Part shown: positions 1 to 5,389 of the stretch, piece by piece | How the letters are laid out: each line of letters starts with the position of its first letter | How positions within the stretch are numbered: the stretch's first letter is position 1 | Origin: an uncultured Oxalobacteraceae bacterium | Lineage (GTDB): Bacteria > Pseudomonadota > Gammaproteobacteria > Burkholderiales > Burkholderiaceae | Assembly (NCBI GenBank): GCA_946478765.1 | Contig: CAMLDH010000141.1 | Location: 1 to 8,744, forward strand | DNA: 8,744 nt | Direction of reading: 5' to 3' | Position numbers and translations under genes: made by a program | The notes under the pieces: model-generated | Told to the model about the DNA's origin: nothing | The model's input: only the letters and a program-made list of their open reading frames with translations | Database searches by the model: none

Positions 1-284
1 AGGAATACCGCGGCGACCTCGGCACGGCGCTGACGGACGTCGTCGGCATGGACGCGTTCCTGCGCGACTTCGACCTGTATTTCGCCAAGCTGTTCGACGT
101 TATGTTAACCGAGCAGTATCTGCTTACGGATTTTAAGGGGTTCCGTTGTCAAGGTACTCGAAGTTTGGTATCGCGATATGCTGAGCGGTGCATGTCGGCC
201 CGAATGTCGCGATACTCGCATGTCGCCAGTGACTGTCACTGGGCGAATGGTCGTACAGCTGAACCCGTACACATTTATCAATGA
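1..284 (+). pseudogene. pncB: Truncated resident pncB (nicotinate phosphoribosyltransferase), 3' part lost
   Basis: The reading frame is open from the left edge (codons start at base 3) and reads [20 protein letters not shown], then [12 protein letters not shown], ending at base 98. This matches residues 256-287 of the complete PncB encoded at 414-1625 at 29 of 32 positions. After base 98 the match stops abruptly: the conserved LRHDSGDP segment that should follow is replaced by 61 unrelated codons and a stop at 282-284. The last ~116 residues of the enzyme are therefore missing, including the GIGTNLTND phosphate-binding region, so the product should be inactive in NAD salvage. Its 64% GC suits a resident chromosomal gene, whereas the downstream copy is 45% GC over the same stretch. 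The 5' part is outside the window, so I cannot say whether it is otherwise intact. Confidence 0.85.
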
Positions 285-413
285 TGGAACTGTTCACCAA
301 AACGGTGATTGCGGGCGAAAAATGAGGCGGATGTTGTGGTAATGGGCGCGGTTTGCGGCGCTACCAGAGCACCTGTTCATTTGTACTTTCGGCATCCTAA
401 ATCGAGTTTTTTC
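99..413. other. Junction / non-coding segment between truncated and complete pncB
   Basis: This 315-bp stretch begins where pncB homology breaks and ends at the start of the second pncB. I see no convincing gene in it; the frame running through 99-284 is only the tail of the broken pncB. It holds a concentration of short repeats: TCGCGATA at 171-178 and 207-214, GRTACTCG at 153-160 and 211-218, ATGTCG at 192-197, 204-209 and 220-225, and a tight palindrome at 228-240. A small hairpin (TCACC/GGTGA) lies at 294-308. The segment may contain both an element end and the promoter of the second pncB. A TTGTCA at 146-151 could be a -35 box, but no good -10 sits at the right distance. The element-end reading is an inference. 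Confidence 0.5.
153..240. repeat. Cluster of short direct repeats plus palindrome
   Basis: Two related blocks, 171-200 and 207-227, each start with TCGCGATA and end with GCATGTCG followed by SCC. ATGTCG occurs three times within 34 bp. TATCGCGATA at 169-178 is a perfect 10-bp palindrome. AGTGAC-T-GTCACT at 228-240 is a perfect palindrome whose arms extend further if one G is bulged. Clustered, partly degenerate binding-site repeats next to an insertion junction are known at ends of Tn7-like and Tn402-like transposons and at sites bound by tyrosine recombinases. I cannot tell which, if either, applies here. Confidence 0.5.
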
Positions 414-1625
414 ATGACCAACGCTAACTTTGTCCCCGTCGTCAAATCGCTTCTGGAGAACGACCTCTACAAGTTCACAATGTGGCAGGCACTCTTCCAC
501 AGCCATCCTGCCGCGCACGCCGAGTACGAGTTCACGTGCCGAAATAAGTCTGAATATCCGCTGTCTGAGCTAGCTGACGAATTGAACGTCCAGCTCGACT
601 ATCTGTGCACGCTGCGGTTTAACGAGGGCGAACTGGATTATTTGCGGAGCCTCCGATATATCAAGTCCGACTTCGTGGATTTTCTTTCGCTGTTCCATTT
701 GCAGCGCAAGTTCATCACGGTGAGCACCGACGGTGAGCATCTGCGTGTTCAAGCTATTGGACCGATGGTACACACGATGCCGTTTGAGATTTACGTGCTG
801 CAGATGGTGAACGAGCTTTACTTCCGCCGGTTCGACAAGGCTCCGCGGATCGAGGAGGGCGTGACACGTCTTCTTCACAAGATAGAGACGATTAAGGGCC
901 GTGCTGCGGAGATTGCTGCCAACCGTCCTCACCCCTTCGAATTCTTCGACTTTGGCCTGCGTCGTCGCTTCTCGGCCGAGATGCAGGACTTGGTAGTAGC
1001 GACACTTGCTGCCGAGGTGCCGGAGCATTTCAAGGGCACGTCAAACGTTCACCTCGCGCGCAAGTACAACCTCGTACCAATCGGGACACATGCGCATGAA
1101 TGGTTCGGTCTCTTCCAGGCACAAGAGACCGTGCGCCTCCGGAACTTCCAGAAAGCTGCACTGCAAGCGTGGGTTGATGAATATCGCGGCGACCTAGGTA
1201 ATGCGCTCACCGATATGGTTGGTATGGATGCGTTCTTAGAAGACTTCGACTTATATTTTGCGAAGCTGTTTGACTCGTTGCGGCACGATAGTGGGGATCC
1301 AATCCTTTGGGGTGAGAAGGCACTTGCTCACTATGCAAAGCTGAAGATCGACGCTCACACAAAGCGACTCGTGTTCTCTGATGGTCTGAATGTCGATAAG
1401 GCGTTCCAACTCTATGACCATTTCGTCGATCGGACGATGCTTGGCTTTGGGATTGGCACGAATCTAACTAATGATACGGGGGTTACGCCACTCAACATCG
1501 TGATGAAACTAGTTCGTTGCAACGGGCAGCCTGTCTGTAAAATTTCGGACACTCCAGGTAAGGCAAGCTGCACTGACCCGACCTTTGTGGCATATCTGCG
1601 CCAGGTCTTCAACAAGCCAGAGTAG
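414..1625 (+). CDS. pncB: Nicotinate phosphoribosyltransferase, complete divergent copy
   Basis: This cytoplasmic enzyme of the Preiss-Handler NAD salvage pathway joins nicotinate to PRPP, with ATP hydrolysis, to give nicotinate mononucleotide. The 403-residue product has the usual bacterial length (about 400). Visible family motifs are [11 protein letters not shown] near residue 13, FGLRRR near 180, [12 protein letters not shown] near 208, GTHAHEW at 224-230, LRHDSGDP near 289, FSDGLN and [10 protein letters not shown]. His228 of AHEW probably corresponds to the phosphorylated histidine (His219) of the Salmonella enzyme. ATG 414 is chosen because family homology starts there; the frame is open further upstream to 309, but that part resembles nothing in the family. 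The Shine-Dalgarno sequence before 414 is poor. GC content is clearly lower than in the truncated copy at 1-98, and the two differ at 24 of 98 aligned bases, mostly silently, so this is a homolog from another lineage rather than a recent duplication. It presumably replaces the broken copy functionally. Confidence 0.93.
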   Translation: MTNANFVPVVKSLLENDLYKFTMWQALFHSHPAAHAEYEFTCRNKSEYPLSELADELNVQLDYLCTLRFNEGELDYLRSLRYIKSDFVDFLSLFHLQRKFITVSTDGEHLRVQAIGPMVHTMPFEIYVLQMVNELYFRRFDKAPRIEEGVTRLLHKIETIKGRAAEIAANRPHPFEFFDFGLRRRFSAEMQDLVVATLAAEVPEHFKGTSNVHLARKYNLVPIGTHAHEWFGLFQAQETVRLRNFQKAALQAWVDEYRGDLGNALTDMVGMDAFLEDFDLYFAKLFDSLRHDSGDPILWGEKALAHYAKLKIDAHTKRLVFSDGLNVDKAFQLYDHFVDRTMLGFGIGTNLTNDTGVTPLNIVMKLVRCNGQPVCKISDTPGKASCTDPTFVAYLRQVFNKPE

Positions 1626-1676
1626 GTAGTACAGGCATCTAGGTCTATCATGTTGCGCTTTACGTTGGCGCTTGGA

Positions 1677-1706
1677 TGAGATAGCCCCTTGATTCGCCAG
1701 ACACAG
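1677..1706 (+). repeat. IS left terminal inverted repeat (IRL)
   Basis: The outer 12 bases match the right end at 9 positions, and the inner GACACAG is identical. One base must be gapped between these blocks to align the two ends. The boundary was set by comparison with the IS2 end layout and is accurate to a few bases. Confidence 0.75.
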
Positions 1707-1746
1707 TCGATGTCGTATCCTTATGGATAGGAATAGGACTGTGCGT

Positions 1747-2136
1747 ATGACTAGTAATAAGCAAACCATCGAAGTCGTGACGGTGCCCGAAGAGCGACGC
1801 CGCCGCTGGTCAGTGCAGGAAAAGGCTGCGCTGGTCAAGGAAACGTACGAGCCGGGCATGAGTGTATCGCTGGTGGTCCGCAAGCACGGCATCAGTGCCA
1901 GCCAGCTGTTCAACTGGCGCAAGCTCGAGCGAGAAGGCGCCCTGGTCGCAGTGCATTCTTGGGAATCGGTCGTGCCGGCGAGCGAACTGGCAGCGGCACG
2001 CGCCCAGATCGCACAACTGCAGCGCATGCTCGAAAAGAAAACAATGGAAGCGGAGATCCTGCGCGAAGCGGTTGAGGTAGCTCGAGAAAAAAAGCGGATT
2101 GCGCGCTCGCCCTTATTGGACAAGGACGGGCAGTAA
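1747..2136 (+). CDS. IS2-group transposase OrfA (InsC-like DNA-binding protein)
   Basis: This 129-residue protein is the helix-turn-helix and leucine-zipper half of an IS3-family transposase. It closely follows the IS2 InsC pattern: [63 protein letters not shown], then a heptad-rich stretch ([20 protein letters not shown]) and a basic tail with SPLLDKDG. It binds the IS ends and, alone, usually represses transposition. ATG 1747 is preferred over ATG 1723 because TAGGA at 1734-1738 sits eight bases upstream, and InsC homologs begin near this point. Near its end, A-AAA-AAG at 2088-2094 lies exactly in phase for a -1 shift into orfB. No disruption is seen. Confidence 0.88.
   Translation: MTSNKQTIEVVTVPEERRRRWSVQEKAALVKETYEPGMSVSLVVRKHGISASQLFNWRKLEREGALVAVHSWESVVPASELAAARAQIAQLQRMLEKKTMEAEILREAVEVAREKKRIARSPLLDKDGQ
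2088..2094 (+). promoter_or_regulatory. Programmed -1 frameshift heptamer A AAA AAG
   Basis: Seven consecutive A residues (2087-2093) followed by G place the slippery heptamer A-AAA-AAG in the orfA reading phase (gaA AAA AAG). Slipping back one base leads into the orfB frame as [17 protein letters not shown], which resembles the start of IS2 InsD. In IS3-family elements this event makes the OrfAB transposase. A possible stimulating stem (GCCC at 2109-2112 with GGGC at 2128-2131) lies downstream; this part is inference. Confidence 0.75.
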
Positions 2137-3004
2137 AGCCTTTTTGCATTGCCCTTGGTGTAGCGCGCTCGCACGTGATCGACCTCCTTGCAAGGCCTGC
2201 GGATTGGATCGACGGGCGCACCGTCGTCAAGCACGATCCGGTCGCCGATGCGATGATCGCCGACGCTGTACGCGCCGAGATCACGGCACTGCCGACCTAT
2301 GGCTATCGTCGTGCCGGCGCTTTGGTGAACCGTACGCGCAGCTTGATGGTGCTGCGGCCCGTAAATCACAAGCGCATGTACCGTGCGATGAAGGAGCAGG
2401 TTTGCTGCTGCCGAAATCGCCTAGGCGTAGTGATAGCGGCCGCACTCACGATGGCAAAGTGATGGTCGAGGAATCGAACCAGCGCTGGTGCTCGGATGGC
2501 TTCGAAATCGCTTGCGACAACGGCGAAGTGGTGACTGGCGTTTTCATGAAAGATTGCTGCGACCGCGAGATCATCACCTGTCGTGCCTGGATCGGCCGAG
2601 GTTTGCCTAGTGAGCCTGTGCGCGACATGATGATCGAGGCTGTGGAAGCGCGTTTCGGCAGCACGGATGAGCGGGCGATTACCGTCGAATTCTTGAGTGA
2701 CGATGGCAGTGCTTTCCGGGCCGTCGAGACGCACGCCTTGGCCCATGAGCTGGGTATTAAGGCGGTGCGTACGCCAGTGAACAGCCCGCAGTCGAACGGC
2801 ATGGCGGAGAGCTTCGTGAACACCTTTAAACGCGATTACGTCGGCTGCATGGACCGCAGCAGCGGCACTGCGGTGCTGGCCCAACTGCCTGACGCATTCA
2901 GGTACTTTAACGAGGTGCATCCGCATTCAGCGCTGGGGTACAAATCGCCGCGTATGTTTAGAAAAGAGCGACGGCGTCAGGCTCTGGAAACTGACGCTAA
3001 CTAA
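2094..3004 (+). pseudogene. IS2-group transposase OrfB (DDE integrase core), frameshifted
   Basis: This is the catalytic half of the transposase, in two frames. The first frame (-1 to orfA, 2094 to about 2399) gives LGVARSHVIDLLARPADWID, then ITALPTYGYRRAGALV and HKRMYRAMKEQ, matching the N-terminal part of InsD. The match then jumps to another frame near 2400 and continues as LLLPKSPRRSDSGRTHDG and ESNQRWCSDGFEIACDNGE to the stop at 3002-3004. The first frame would stop at 2460-2462. One missing base around 2398-2403 explains the break. The DDE residues are all visible in the second part: Asp in WCSDGFE, Asp in FLSDDGS, and Glu in SPQSNGMAESFVNTFKRDY, followed by the typical HPHSALGYKSPR ending. 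Unless the break is a sequencing error or a second recoding site, no full transposase is made. Confidence 0.85.
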
Positions 3005-3012
3005 GCATCAGG

Positions 3013-3041
3013 CTGTGTCAGGGAATAGCGGGGCAAGATCA
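3013..3041 (-). repeat. IS right terminal inverted repeat (IRR)
   Basis: Read on the minus strand it starts TGATCTTGCCCC and ends with GACACAG, the imperfect partner of the left end. It lies nine bases past the orfB stop codon, as expected for an IS3-family right end. The XRE gene stop codon is only 22 bases further on. Confidence 0.75.
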
Positions 3042-3063
3042 CATTCACCACTGCATTGAATTT

Positions 3064-3396
3064 TTAACGCAGACGGCTCTTGGGAGGGCTGACTTTAGGC
3101 TGCGCTGCGTTCGATCGACGTGGCTCGTCCTTTTCTGGACGTAGCGACAGGTTGATCTCACTGAAGAAATCTGCCAGGGTAATTCCGAGTGCATAGCAAA
3201 TGTTGGCCAGCGTGTGAACCGATGGGTTAGCGACCCCTTGTTCAATCCTTGAGATGAACGCTCGATCTACCTCTGCTTTTGAGGCAAGGCTCACCTGACT
3301 GATGTTCAAGGAAATTCGACGTTTCTTCAGGCTGCTGCCAACAGCTGCGCTGACCGGATTCCTGTCGTCCGAGGCATTTTCAGGCATTGTTGTCAT
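3064..3396 (-). CDS. XRE-family transcriptional regulator
   Basis: This 110-residue protein carries one Cro/CI-type helix-turn-helix at about residues 19-81: VGSSLKKRRISLNISQVSLA, then the recognition part VDRAFISRIEQGVANPSVHT, then LANICYALGITLADFFSEI. The wording is that of small repressors that bind palindromes as dimers. A basic, Pro-rich tail (residues 82-110) follows the domain. The start is uncertain: ATG 3396 is proposed because residues before it match nothing, but ATG 3387 is possible and neither has a good ribosome site. The divergent region upstream holds a 30-bp palindrome (3437-3466), so autoregulation and control of the divergent gene at 3577 are likely by inference. Similar proteins serve as mobile-element repressors, restriction-modification controllers and antitoxins; sequence alone does not decide among these. 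Confidence 0.85.
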   Translation of the reverse strand: MTTMPENASDDRNPVSAAVGSSLKKRRISLNISQVSLASKAEVDRAFISRIEQGVANPSVHTLANICYALGITLADFFSEINLSLRPEKDEPRRSNAAQPKVSPPKSRLR

Positions 3397-3436
3397 GCCC
3401 GCAATGATGCACGCCCCCCTTCGTTCTGGCGACAGT

Positions 3437-3466
3437 CTATACACGACAATTATTTGTGGTGTATAG
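3437..3466. promoter_or_regulatory. 30-bp palindromic operator candidate between xre and divergent gene
   Basis: Arms CTATACACGACAA (3437-3449) and TTGTGGTGTATAG (3454-3466) are inverted repeats with a single mismatch in 13 pairs, around the centre TTAT. TATAGT on the plus strand (3462-3467) and TATAGA on the minus strand (complement of 3436-3441) could act as -10 boxes within the arms, although no good -35 was found for either. A dimeric XRE protein bound here would cover both promoters. The binding partner is inferred from position. Confidence 0.65.
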
Positions 3467-3576
3467 TCTACATTCGGTCGGGGCGGTGACAAATGATGCT
3501 TTGAGGTGCCTTCGCGCTTGTGTTGCACGCTTTAGCCGACTGAAGTAATCGTGACCATTTTGTTCAAGGACCACAC

Positions 3577-4020
3577 GTGTTTCATGCCTACGAAAATTCA
3601 GAAGACGCCGGTCGGATGGGCGTACTTCGAACCTTGTTCGATCAGCCAGGACTCCACATCTATCCTTTCGTCGAGGTTCCACTTAATACTTACCTATTTC
3701 ATTTGGATGTGGCCCCAGTTGGCGATTTAAGCCGATGGCAGCGTTTTGTTTTTGACAATATACAAACCGCTCTTGACTTCACGCAGGCCGAGGAGCTTCA
3801 GGAGTTCCGAATTTATGCTCAGTCACCACGAGTTCCAAACACTGATTATCACTTGCGGCGTGTTGTTGAAATTTCGAAGGCGACTGCAATCACTGGCGAG
3901 GTTGTTTACAGATTCTCATATGCAGACGGTTCGGAAGCAATAAGCGGTTTCAATGAGCTGATAGACAGTGACATTGCAGATATCTCGAGTTTGTCGAGAG
4001 AGCCCAATATTAAGGGATGA
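3577..4020 (+). CDS. Uncharacterised 147-residue protein, divergent from XRE regulator
   Basis: I do not recognise this protein. GTG 3577 is chosen because AAGGA at 3566-3570 stands six bases before it; no in-frame ATG occurs until codon 14. The product appears soluble, with no signal peptide or membrane segment, and is acidic at the C-terminus (NELIDSDIADISS). Its middle alternates hydrophobic and polar residues (GLHIYPFVEVPLNTYLFHLD, later VVEISKATAITGEVVYRFSY), suggesting a mostly beta fold with a central helix (LSRWQRFVFDNIQTALDFTQ). It lies behind the palindromic operator and is probably under XRE control. Base composition is distinctly AT-richer than the metal-resistance genes, in keeping with horizontal transfer. 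It could be the effector partner of the downstream antitoxin-like gene, but nothing in the sequence proves that. Confidence 0.65.
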   Translation: MFHAYENSEDAGRMGVLRTLFDQPGLHIYPFVEVPLNTYLFHLDVAPVGDLSRWQRFVFDNIQTALDFTQAEELQEFRIYAQSPRVPNTDYHLRRVVEISKATAITGEVVYRFSYADGSEAISGFNELIDSDIADISSLSREPNIKG

Positions 4021-4043
4021 GATATATGCTTGATCATATATCT
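4020..4043. repeat. AT-rich inverted repeat after the 3577-4020 gene
   Basis: AGATATATG (4020-4028) pairs perfectly with CATATATCT (4035-4043) across the six-base loop CTTGAT. It starts on the last base of the stop codon of the upstream gene. It might act as a weak terminator or as an operator for the next gene. The stem is AT-rich and lacks a U-tract, so neither role is certain. Confidence 0.4.
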
Positions 4044-4234
4044 TGCTCTAGGGTCGTTATCCTTTGTAGTTGCCTTGAACTTTGGACGTGAATAGTGACG
4101 GCCATTGAACAAGTTACCCAACAGAGTGGCGTGCCCCTTGTGCGCATTTGATGCACGCCATGCCGGCTCGACACTACGCTACAGGGTCGCTTCAAATCCT
4201 TGTATGAACCGTGCTTGAAGAACGAAGGGCGCAT

Positions 4235-4630
4235 ATGGCGACGATTAAAAAAGTCTTTGAAAACGGTGATTGGTTGACCGCGGAAGAGATCGACGACCTT
4301 CAGGAGTGTCACCCAGCGGTGCAGTCGCTAGCAAGAGGCTGGAAGCGCGACGGCCTCGTGTTTAGCGTCTGTTATCTTGGTAGGGACTATTACGCCCGAT
4401 ATCAGTTCGATTCGTTGTATCGACCACTGCCAGTTATCAAAAACATTTTAAATGTCTTTGGCCTATATACGGATACATGGTCGCTGGCAGCATGGTTTCA
4501 TTTTCCTAATGGCTGGCTCATAGAGGAAACGTCTGACGGTACAGTTCCTGTATCACCAAAAGACTCTCTGCACCGCTGTAGAGAGGTTGTCAATGCTGCC
4601 CGCAATCGCAAAGGCACCTACGTAGCATAG
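4235..4630 (+). CDS. Probable MbcA/ParS/Xre antitoxin-like (DUF2384-like) protein
   Basis: The start ATG 4235 has GAAGGG at 4224-4229 five bases upstream, giving 131 residues; GTG 4211 would add eight. The N-terminal half (WLTAEEIDDLQE, then WKRDGLVFSVCYLGRDYYARYQFD) reads like the DNA-binding or substrate-like module often placed before a DUF2384 domain. The second half (RPLPVIKNILNVFG, then TDTWSLAAWFHFPNGWL) resembles the ParS/MbcA toxin-binding domain, in which this helix pair precedes a GGxxPxDLL turn. Here that turn is altered (IEETSDGTVPVSPKDSL), followed by a helix with EVVNAA. In known systems such proteins pair with RES-domain toxins that attack NAD, but I see no RES protein in this window. 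The assignment is from remembered family patterns and remains moderate. The gene follows the 3577-4020 gene by 214 bp. Confidence 0.5.
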   Translation: MATIKKVFENGDWLTAEEIDDLQECHPAVQSLARGWKRDGLVFSVCYLGRDYYARYQFDSLYRPLPVIKNILNVFGLYTDTWSLAAWFHFPNGWLIEETSDGTVPVSPKDSLHRCREVVNAARNRKGTYVA

Positions 4631-5389
4631 CTCTGATTCTTTCGTTGAATGATCATATCGATCAGTTACCTCGTTTACCGTGTGCTTCTTGCCGATAGCG
4701 GATGTCGGACGGTTCGGGGTACGAGGGGGTGCTTTTGGAACAGGCAGGACGTTAATTAGCTGCTTGGGGGCTTTCGACATAATGTAAATAATGTCCTTTC
4801 GGCCGCATTGTTGATGCGAAGAGCGGCTTTAGTAACGCGCGCCGTTGAGTATGGTAGCACCTTCGGTGATTTGTCGGGTTATCGCCCAAGGCCTGGACCA
4901 AAGAGAACCAAGGATCGCGTCCAAGGAGTTCGACGCCCAGTTCAGCTGATCGCCGTGGGGTAGCGGACGAATAGAACCTTCCTCTGACCTCAAGCCAAGA
5001 CAGGCAAACGAGTCCGACACTCAGCGGAATACGTCGCAAACTGTCCTGCGTGTTAGGTTAGGTTTTGATATCGACGTCGTGACTGCGAGCTTTCGGGGTA
5101 TCAACGAGTTCACGCTCGATGCGGCCTCCCTCGGCAGTTAGTTCGCCCACGATACGACACCGGGGTGCGCGACCGCAGCCCGGTGAAGAAAACGTGTGAC
5201 TTCTCGACAGATTGAAGGAAGCGTTTCAGAAACTGTAAATAACGACACGCTACGCGTTCCGGGGCGTTATTAGCTAAAACTCGCGAGCAATTAGAATCAG
5301 CACAGCGGCGATGGCGGATCTACCGTCGCGGCTACCCGGATTGTCACTGTGCTGACGAATAGAACCCGAGCTGAAGACCCGTATTCCGC
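4631..5389. other. Intergenic stretch with no convincing gene, several inverted repeats
   Basis: This 760-bp segment lies between convergent units: the antitoxin-like gene on the plus strand and the copper operon on the minus strand. Open frames of 60-95 codons occur, but none combines a good ribosome site, plausible composition and recognisable homology. It holds three hairpins: CACCGGG/CCCGGTG (5158-5164 and 5179-5185), AATAACG/CGTTATT (5238-5244 and 5265-5271), and TCAGCACAG/CTGTGCTGA (5297-5305 and 5347-5355). A tandem GTTAG-GTTAG is at 5052-5061. It may be the remains of decayed mobile DNA. Confidence 0.5.
5297..5355 (-). terminator. Stem-loop behind the copper operon, possible terminator
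   Basis: TCAGCACAG and CTGTGCTGA pair perfectly over nine bases. With imperfect extension (TCAGCACAGCGGCGAT against the complement of ATTGTCACTGTGCTGA) 13 of 16 pairs match. The 27-base centre can form an inner stem (GCGATGG with CCGTCGC, one G-T pair). It begins about 35 bases after the stop codon of the CusF-like gene in the direction of transcription. On the minus strand it is followed by TTCTAATTG, a poor U-tract, so termination is plausible but the structure may instead be a remnant of a small mobile sequence. Confidence 0.35.

Larger units (their letters stand above)
1677..3041 (+). mobile_element. IS3-family insertion sequence, IS2 group, 1365 bp
   Basis: The left end starts TGAGATAGCCCC (1677-1688) and the right end, read inward on the minus strand, starts TGATCTTGCCCC (3041-3030). 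They match at 9 of 12 positions, and both continue to a shared GACACAG (1700-1706 and the complement of 3013-3019). The spacing of eight bases before CCCC is the same as in both ends of IS2. Inside are orfA and orfB in the -1 frame arrangement typical of IS3. The length is close to that of IS2 (1331 bp). Flanking pentamers TTGGA (1672-1676) and CATTC (3042-3046) do not match, so no target-site duplication is seen. The orfB frameshift suggests the element no longer transposes by itself. Confidence 0.85.

Noticed and set aside
309..413. An upstream extension of the complete pncB frame starting at ATG 309
   Set aside because: The extra 35 residues do not resemble the family N-terminus, and PncB homology starts at ATG 414.
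4553..4780. A 75-codon minus-strand frame starting MSKAPKQLINVLPVPKAP
   Set aside because: It overlaps the 3' end of the gene at 4235-4630 by 78 bp on the other strand, has a ribosome site (AAGGA) at a poor distance, and matches nothing I know. The Pro/Lys-rich start keeps it possible but unsupported.
4752..5039. A 95-codon minus-strand frame in the long intergenic stretch
   Set aside because: It starts with TTG, lacks a ribosome site and shows no recognisable domain; a second frame overlaps it in the same strand equally well.
4950..5141. A plus-strand open stretch ending DAASLGS before a stop near 5139
   Set aside because: It reads like coding sequence at its end, but it has no start codon with a ribosome site and is short; it may be a decayed gene remnant, which I cannot prove.
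5238..5271. A possible integron attC-like or Tn3-type end around AATAACG/CGTTATT
   Set aside because: No attC core sites (GTTRRRY/RYYYAAC) and no Tn3-type terminal GGGG inverted repeat partner could be found.
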